From Brevundimonas sp. UBA7635 (GTDB lineage: Bacteria; Pseudomonadota; Alphaproteobacteria; Caulobacterales; Caulobacteraceae): DNA of 19,342 bases. Each line of letters starts with the position of its first letter. Positions within the stretch are counted from its first letter, which is position 1. The notes beneath the pieces were generated by a model. It did no database searches. It was not told the DNA's origin and saw only the letters and a program-made list of their open reading frames with translations. Both the position numbers and the translations under genes were made by a program. Positions 15,064-19,342 of the stretch are shown here, piece after piece. Location of the stretch: the NCBI GenBank assembly GCA_002483865.1, contig DLIT01000060.1, positions 17,414-36,755 on the forward strand. The letters are read 5' to 3'.

Positions 15064-15708
15064 TCAGCGGTATCTCGCCCGCTCCTCGTCGATCTGGTCG
15101 ACGGTATAGGGGGCTGCCGCCGGATCGAAGCCGGTCCAGCCCGTCTCGCGATAGAAGCTGCCACGGGTTGAGGCATCGAAACCGCGACGACCATTCAGGA
15201 TGGCTTCCACCCGCGACTGGTCCGTGTCGGGGCAGCGCACGCTGACCAGGGTGCCGCCGCGACGGACGCTCTCGGCATAGACGTTGGCTTCGTCATCGTC
15301 ATGGCCGGCCTCTTTCAGGGCACCGAGCAGACCACCCGTAGCCCCACCGGCGGCCGCGCCGACCGCAGCTCCCACCGCCGTCGAGGCCAGCCAGCCAGCC
15401 GCTACGACCGGGCCAAGGCCCGGAATCGCCAGCATGCCAAGGCCCGCAAGAACGCCTGCGCCAGCACCCAGCGCCCCGCCGGTGGCGGCACCCTTGCCCG
15501 CGCCCTCGGCGACGTCATTGTCGCCATCGCCGTTCCGGTCGCCCAGAGGACCTGGGTCGCGATCAGGATGACTGTGGCCGGCGTGCCAGTTGCTGGCGTT
15601 GTTGGAGACGATGCTGATGTCGGTAGAGGAGACACCGGCGGCCTCCAGCTCCGAGACAGCCGACAGCGCCTCGTCATGATGATCGAACAGTCGCGTGACA
15701 GTGGCCAT
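15064..15708 (-). CDS. Glycine-zipper stress protein with EF-hand-like loop
   Basis: A 214-residue protein. The N-terminus (1-36, VTRLFDHHDEALSAVSELEAAGVSSTDISIVSNN) matches the general-stress YflT/GSP17M-like ferredoxin-type fold. A central Ala/Gly-rich region (about 68-131) has repeated GxxxG spacing and two hydrophobic stretches able to insert in or lie along the membrane. The second half of the fold returns at 139-172 (ANVYAESVRRGGTLVSVRCPDTDQSRVEAIL), followed by a tail. Residues 57-68 (DRNGDGDNDVAE) fit an EF-hand calcium loop with D/N/D at positions 1, 3, 5, glycine at 6 and E at 12. AAGGAG lies upstream of the ATG. It starts 49 bp after the upstream lipoprotein gene and is probably co-transcribed. 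No enzymatic role is visible. Confidence 0.85.
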   Translation of the reverse strand: MATVTRLFDHHDEALSAVSELEAAGVSSTDISIVSNNASNWHAGHSHPDRDPGPLGDRNGDGDNDVAEGAGKGAATGGALGAGAGVLAGLGMLAIPGLGPVVAAGWLASTAVGAAVGAAAGGATGGLLGALKEAGHDDDEANVYAESVRRGGTLVSVRCPDTDQSRVEAILNGRRGFDASTRGSFYRETGWTGFDPAAAPYTVDQIDEERARYR

Positions 15709-15757
15709 TCTCTGGCTCCTTAAATACTAGAGGGGAATAGGTGGACGGGAGGCGGCA

Positions 15758-16105
15758 TCAGCCCGCGACGACCGCGCCCTTGTAGTCGACGGAGACCTTG
15801 GTCTGGGTGCCGTCCTTGGTGGCGGTTGCCGACCACACGCCCTGGGCATCCTGCGTCAACGGGCCGATATCGGTGTAGCCCTGCTTCTCGATGGCAGACC
15901 GGGCCTGACCTTCAGTGAAGGAGTTGGCACCCGGAGTCAGGGGTTCGGTAGCGGTGGTGCTTTCGGTGTCGATTGCCGGGTTGCGCGGGCTTTCGGAGCC
16001 TGAAACAACAGGCCCTTCGGTGCGACCCTGATCAGGGTTGTTATTGTCGCCACAGGCCGCCAGCGAAAGCGCTGCAATGGCAACAGCGGGGATGAGTATC
16101 TTCAT
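15758..16105 (-). CDS. Small lipoprotein with PepSY-like domain
   Basis: A 115-residue predicted lipoprotein. The signal peptide MKILIPAVAIAALSLAAC has lipobox LAAC with C18 lipidated. A low-complexity Ser/Thr/Glu linker (20-60) leads to a small C-terminal domain (about 62-115: FTEGQARSAIEKQGYTDIGPL, then VWSATATKDGTQTKVSVDYKGAVV) resembling PepSY/BLIP-like folds, which often act as inhibitory or binding modules outside the membrane. The ATG at 16105 is chosen over an upstream in-frame start because GAGGG precedes it and the signal peptide begins there. It is probably first in an operon with the glycine-zipper stress protein. Confidence 0.85.
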   Translation of the reverse strand: MKILIPAVAIAALSLAACGDNNNPDQGRTEGPVVSGSESPRNPAIDTESTTATEPLTPGANSFTEGQARSAIEKQGYTDIGPLTQDAQGVWSATATKDGTQTKVSVDYKGAVVAG

Positions 16106-16132
16106 GGATTTGCCCTCGGTTGATGGCAATCC

Positions 16133-16158
16133 AAGCGTGATAGTCCGGGCATGGTTCA
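16133..16158 (-). promoter_or_regulatory. Weak EcfG-like promoter candidate for the lipoprotein operon
   Basis: On the minus strand TGAAC (16158-16154), 17 bp, GCTT (16136-16133), 27 bp before the start codon. Both boxes are imperfect matches. Confidence 0.25.
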
Positions 16159-16417
16159 CGTCCTGCCCGCAATCCGACTTCTGGAACTTTTTGGACGTGA
16201 GGCGCTGGGGCGGTCGACAGGCAAAGCTGAGCCGTCACGCTATGCCAGCAAAAGGAGCGCAATAGGGGCAGCCAAACCTCAGTCCAAGCAGGTGGCGGAG
16301 ATCGGGCCTGCTGACCAACCTTTTCTGGACCATGCCACGAAAGCGGTGCGAGCCTTCATGAATGGGGCTGATGGCCTGAACGGGGGCGGACGAAGCCAAT
16401 CATGCCAAGCCACATTC

Positions 16418-16443
16418 GGAACATAACGACACGAGAGGGGCTT
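16418..16443 (+). promoter_or_regulatory. Weak EcfG-like promoter candidate for the second SDR
   Basis: GGAAC (16418-16422), 17 bp, GCTT. The -35 is perfect and the -10 partial. The site lies about 30 bp before the start codon. Confidence 0.3.
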
Positions 16444-16471
16444 TTTCCTAGAAGCAAATAAGGAAAAGCAG

Positions 16472-17410
16472 ATGGCAATGCGGGCCGAGACCTTGAATAA
16501 CGCAGTCATTGTCGTCGCAGGGGCATCCAGCGGGTTCGGACGCGGTGCTGCGCTGAAGCTGGGAACTATGGGTGCCAAAGTCGTTGTGGCGGCCCGGCGC
16601 AAGGCAATGCTTGACGATGTCGTCGCAGAAATAGAAGCGCAGGGCGGGTCCGCGATTGCGGTCGAGGCCGATGTCAGCGAACCGTCCGATGTGGCCCGAA
16701 TTGCGGATGCCGCGATCTCCCGATTCGGTCGGATCGACGCCTGGGTGAACAATGTCGGCGTGGGTGCCATCGGGTTTTTCTGGGATATCCCCATCGAGGA
16801 CCATGCGCGAGTCATCGATGTGAACATAAAGGGCCTCATCTATGGTGCCCATGCAGCCCTTCGGCAGTTCCGATCCCAGGGATACGGCAGCTTGGTCAAT
16901 GTCGGCTCTATCGATAGCGAGATTCCATTGGCGTTGCAGAACACCTATGCCGCCACCAAGGCGGCGGTCCTCAGTCTGGGCCGTACGCTCAACGAAGAGC
17001 TTCGGCTTGCGAAGGAGGACGGTATCAGGGTCGGTACGATCATGCCCTGGGCCGTGGACACACCTTGGTGGTATCACGCCGCCAACTATACCGGCCGTCA
17101 GCCGCGCATGGCGATGATGGACGACCCGCAGATTGTTATCGACGCCATCGTCACGGCCTGTCTCCATCCAGTGGAGGAACAGCCGGTCGGCATCAAGGCC
17201 AAGGGTTTCAACCTGTCCCATCACCTGTTCCCCGATCTTACTGAGCGGATATCGGCGGAAACTTCCAAACACCAATCGGACCGGGGCGGACCCGCACCCG
17301 TTACCACCGGAGCGATCTATCGACCGATGGACGACGGCCTGACCATCGAGGGCGGGCTGCGCGAGCGTATGCGGGAGGAAGACGCCGCATCCTCATCGTC
17401 CACGCGTTGA
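16472..17410 (+). CDS. SDR-family oxidoreductase with C-terminal extension
   Basis: A 312-residue short-chain dehydrogenase. The nucleotide-binding GASSGFGRG is at 17-25, NNVG at 93-96 (most members have NNAG), catalytic S146 in NVGSIDS, and Y159/K163 in NTYAATK. After IMPWAVDTPWW, where classical members approach their end, about 100 more residues follow. These include a likely alternative substrate-lid segment and a polar tail with IYRPMDDGLTIEGGLRERM. The ATG at 16472 is preceded by AAGGAAA; a second in-frame ATG lies 6 nt later. It stands alone between a divergent lipoprotein operon and a receptor gene. NADP preference is possible from the AARRK segment after the second strand. The substrate is unknown. 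Confidence 0.9.
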   Translation: MAMRAETLNNAVIVVAGASSGFGRGAALKLGTMGAKVVVAARRKAMLDDVVAEIEAQGGSAIAVEADVSEPSDVARIADAAISRFGRIDAWVNNVGVGAIGFFWDIPIEDHARVIDVNIKGLIYGAHAALRQFRSQGYGSLVNVGSIDSEIPLALQNTYAATKAAVLSLGRTLNEELRLAKEDGIRVGTIMPWAVDTPWWYHAANYTGRQPRMAMMDDPQIVIDAIVTACLHPVEEQPVGIKAKGFNLSHHLFPDLTERISAETSKHQSDRGGPAPVTTGAIYRPMDDGLTIEGGLRERMREEDAASSSSTR

Positions 17411-17556
17411 TCACACGCATACGCTGATCGGCCGGGCCCTCGAAACATAGCTCAGCGAAACTCCACGCCCGTCACGTGCGGCCAAGCGCCACTAGGTCGT
17501 TCAGCGCTAAAGGTGCACCGCTTTGACGACGGCAAGCTATTGGTAAAGAGGTATTT

Positions 17557-17625
17557 ATGAAGTCGTTGTCGCTTAACCGGCGGTTGTGCTCAGTTAAACC
17601 TGACAGATCCATTCCGTATTCATAA
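17557..17625 (+). CDS. Possible 22-residue leader peptide
   Basis: ATG at 17557 with AAGAGG about 6 nt upstream, then 22 codons to TAA (MKSLSLNRRLCSVKPDRSIP, then two residues). The peptide is basic and matches no known family. It is listed because of the ribosome site and its place 128 bp before a receptor gene whose leader also holds a hairpin. It could be chance. Confidence 0.2.
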   Translation: MKSLSLNRRLCSVKPDRSIPYS

Positions 17626-17683
17626 CTACTTTTCGATCTTTAGTTAATCTCAATATGGCCTCAATAATAATGAAGATATTTCA

Positions 17684-17706
17684 AGCGTGCTAGGTGTTAG
17701 CACGCT
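17684..17706 (+). repeat. Perfect 9-bp hairpin in receptor leader
   Basis: AGCGTGCTA-GGTGT-TAGCACGCT, a perfect inverted repeat 47 bp before the receptor start codon. No T-run follows, so it is not an intrinsic terminator. It could be an operator or an RNA stem affecting translation. Nearby GCCCC (17720-17724) can pair with GGGGC (17731-17735), close to the GGGGGA ribosome site. Confidence 0.6.
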
Positions 17707-17753
17707 CCCCCTGTTTACCGCCCCTGCCCTGGGGCTGACGGGGGATAGTGGAA

Positions 17754-19342
17754 ATGACGGTGATTTCAAGAAAGGCCGGATTGAGGGCCGTGGGGCTGGC
17801 ATCGGCCAGCATCTTGAGTTTGGTCGCGGGCGCGGCTCTGGCTCAGGAGCAATCCGGAGGGAAAGAGGCCACTCAGGTTGACGATGTCATTGTGACGGGT
17901 GTGCGCGGTGTGCCCCGTAGTGCGATTGCAAGCCCGACTCCGATCGATGTCTTTGATGCCGAAGAGCTTCAACAGGGGGCCCAGACGGGTATCTTTGAGG
18001 CGGTGCGCTATCTGGTGCCCTCGTTCAACTTGCCGGCCCGCGCGGGCGGTGGCTCCTCGACGGTAATTGCCACGGGCTCGCTGCGGGGTCTGAATCCCGA
18101 CCAGACTCTGGTGCTGGTGAATGGCAAGCGCCGTCACCGTACCGCGCTGATCAACTCGGTCTCGACCCTCTATAATGGTTCCGTCGGTGTGGACCTGAAC
18201 ATGATCCCCTCGGCAGCGATTTCGCGCCTTGAGGTTCTGCGCGATGGTGCGGCGGCCCAGTATGGTTCGGACGCCGTGGCCGGGGTGATCAATATCATCC
18301 TTAATGAACAACAAGAGGGCGGGCAGATCGCGGTTAGCCATGGGCGCAACCTTGACCGCGACGATGGCCGCTATCTGACGGTGGATGCCAACCTTGGTGT
18401 GGCTCTGGGCGAGAACGGGTTTGCTAGCCTGTCCTATAGCCACATGGATCGCGGGGCCTCGAACCGCGCCGAGCGCATCGCCGACAGCATACGCCTCTAT
18501 CCTCTGGTCAATGGCCAGCCGGACCCGCGCGAGCAGACCATCGATCGTCTGGTGACCAAGAATTTTGGCACCATGCCGCAGGAGTCCGACGTCTTCGGCG
18601 TCAACCTTGGCTATCAGGTAAATCAGGATGTCGAACTCTATGGCTTTGGCACCTATGGCCGCCGCACCTCGGACCTGAACTGGACCTTCCGTCCGGCCAC
18701 CAACTCGGTCTCTCTGCCCGAGTTTGCGCCCGATGGCTTCCGCGCCCAGACGGTGCTCAAGGACGAGGACTTCGAGGTTGTCGGCGGCGCGCGTGGTGTG
18801 CTGAGCGGCTGGAACTGGGACCTGTCCACAGCCTATGGCTCTAATACATCGGATTGGTACAACAACAGCTTCAACGCTAGCCTTGGGCCCAGCAGCCCGC
18901 GCCACTTCTATATAGGCCAACTGAACGGCACCGAATGGGTCAACGCCGTCGATTTCACCCGCCGCTTCAGCCTTGATGGCGCAGGCGAGCTTCAGGTCTC
19001 GGGCGGCCTGCAACACCGCCGCGAGACCTATCAGGTCAAGCAGGGCGACGAGGCCAGCTGGATCCAAGGCACCTATGTCCGCCCGACGGGCCAGCCGGGT
19101 GCGGGCCAGATCCAACCCGCAGGGGCCCAATCCACGCCGGGCTTCCGTCCTGACGATGAAAGCGACATCAGCCGCAACAACTACAGCGTCTATGGCGAGC
19201 TGGGTTGGGACGTGAATGAGCGCTTCTACGTCAGCGGTGCCCTGCGTTATGAAAACTTCGACGATTCCGCTGGCGACACCCTGATCTACAAGGTCAGCAG
19301 TCGTTATGAGGTCAATGACTGGTTCGCTCTGCGCGGCTCGTT
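17754..19342 (+). CDS. TonB-dependent outer-membrane receptor, 3' partial
   Basis: The frame starts at ATG 17754 and is still open at the window end (529 codons seen), so the gene is cut by the edge. The ribosome site GGGGGA lies about 8 nt upstream, and an in-frame TGA at 17736 limits the start; GTG at 17748 is an alternative. A signal peptide ends in VAGAALAQ (about residue 31). A TonB-box-like DDVIVTGVRG is at about 43-52. The plug has SLRGLNPDQTLVLVNGKRRHR and ISRLEVLRDGAAAQYGSDAVAGVINI, a type found in large receptors of roughly 800-900 residues in Caulobacterales and Sphingomonadales. Barrel strands follow (ASLSYSHMDRG, DVELYGFGTYGRR, LQVSGGLQHRRETYQV). The ligand is unknown and is not B12-like by context, since no riboswitch precedes it. 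Confidence 0.93.
   Translation, partial: MTVISRKAGLRAVGLASASILSLVAGAALAQEQSGGKEATQVDDVIVTGVRGVPRSAIASPTPIDVFDAEELQQGAQTGIFEAVRYLVPSFNLPARAGGGSSTVIATGSLRGLNPDQTLVLVNGKRRHRTALINSVSTLYNGSVGVDLNMIPSAAISRLEVLRDGAAAQYGSDAVAGVINIILNEQQEGGQIAVSHGRNLDRDDGRYLTVDANLGVALGENGFASLSYSHMDRGASNRAERIADSIRLYPLVNGQPDPREQTIDRLVTKNFGTMPQESDVFGVNLGYQVNQDVELYGFGTYGRRTSDLNWTFRPATNSVSLPEFAPDGFRAQTVLKDEDFEVVGGARGVLSGWNWDLSTAYGSNTSDWYNNSFNASLGPSSPRHFYIGQLNGTEWVNAVDFTRRFSLDGAGELQVSGGLQHRRETYQVKQGDEASWIQGTYVRPTGQPGAGQIQPAGAQSTPGFRPDDESDISRNNYSVYGELGWDVNERFYVSGALRYENFDDSAGDTLIYKVSSRYEVNDWFALRGS

Larger units (their letters stand above)
16106..16471. other. Divergent intergenic region
   Basis: A 366-bp region between the minus-strand lipoprotein and the plus-strand dehydrogenase. 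It contains two stress-promoter-like matches, one on each strand. A 91-codon plus-strand frame (16151-16426) has no ribosome site and no recognisable family and is not called. Confidence 0.5.
17411..17753. other. Leader/intergenic region upstream of the second receptor
   Basis: A 343-bp region, AT-rich from about 17530 to 17690. It contains a possible 22-codon reading frame, an 11-bp symmetric element (AACCG-G-CGGTT, 17575-17585) and a perfect 9-bp hairpin just before the receptor gene. No transcription terminator for the upstream dehydrogenase gene was recognised. Confidence 0.5.

Noticed and set aside
14843..15109. Plus-strand frame across 14.8-15.1 kb
   Set aside because: It runs through a strong intrinsic terminator and into the antisense of the glycine-zipper gene.
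16151..16426. 91-codon plus-strand frame between the lipoprotein and the second SDR
   Set aside because: No ribosome site or family match, and it overlaps the probable promoter regions.

Overview
The window looks like chromosomal DNA of a GC-rich alphaproteobacterium, most likely in the Caulobacterales (Brevundimonas or Caulobacter type). This is inferred from the high GC coding sequence, two TonB-dependent receptors, a PE-LIG-POL LigD with Ku, a bacterial topoisomerase IB, and many small envelope and stress proteins. No rRNA, tRNA, insertion sequence, integrase, CRISPR array or phage gene was seen.

Layout. (1) 1-1453: the 3' part of a spore-coat-U-like secreted protein gene, convergent with a PAS-like/LuxR-type regulator. 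(2) 1454-4124: an AT-rich promoter region, a cobalamin (B12) riboswitch, a long leader, and the BtuB-type receptor gene it should control, ended by a hairpin. (3) 4325-5200: a short-chain dehydrogenase of the multifunctional-enzyme type. (4) 5304-10103: a non-homologous end-joining cluster. LigD is on the minus strand, divergent from a 77-residue protein of unknown function, Ku and topoisomerase IB on the plus strand; Ku and the topoisomerase are 6 bp apart. (5) 10104-11167: an AT-rich spacer rich in inverted repeats, then a Crp/Fnr-type regulator. (6) 11226-16105: a stress/envelope block holding a YciE/YciF ferritin-like protein, two tiny proteins (one basic and soluble, one single-pass membrane), a DUF4142 lipoprotein, a zinc alcohol dehydrogenase with an SRPBCC protein, a glycine-zipper stress protein carrying an EF-hand-like loop, and a small PepSY-like lipoprotein. 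(7) 16472-17410: a second short-chain dehydrogenase with a C-terminal extension. (8) 17754-end: a second TonB-dependent receptor, cut off by the window edge, with a structured leader.

The theme from about 5 to 16 kb is stress survival: DNA break repair, topology, iron/oxidative protection and envelope lipoproteins. Several genes here have upstream sequences resembling the alphaproteobacterial general-stress (EcfG) promoter, GGAAC-N16/17-CGTT, but most matches are imperfect. The B12 riboswitch is the firmest regulatory call. No clearly new multi-gene system is evident. The best leads for something undescribed are the small protein lodged between ligD and ku, the two-gene mini-operon at 11.8-12.2 kb, the EF-hand-like loop in the glycine-zipper protein, and the leader of the last receptor.
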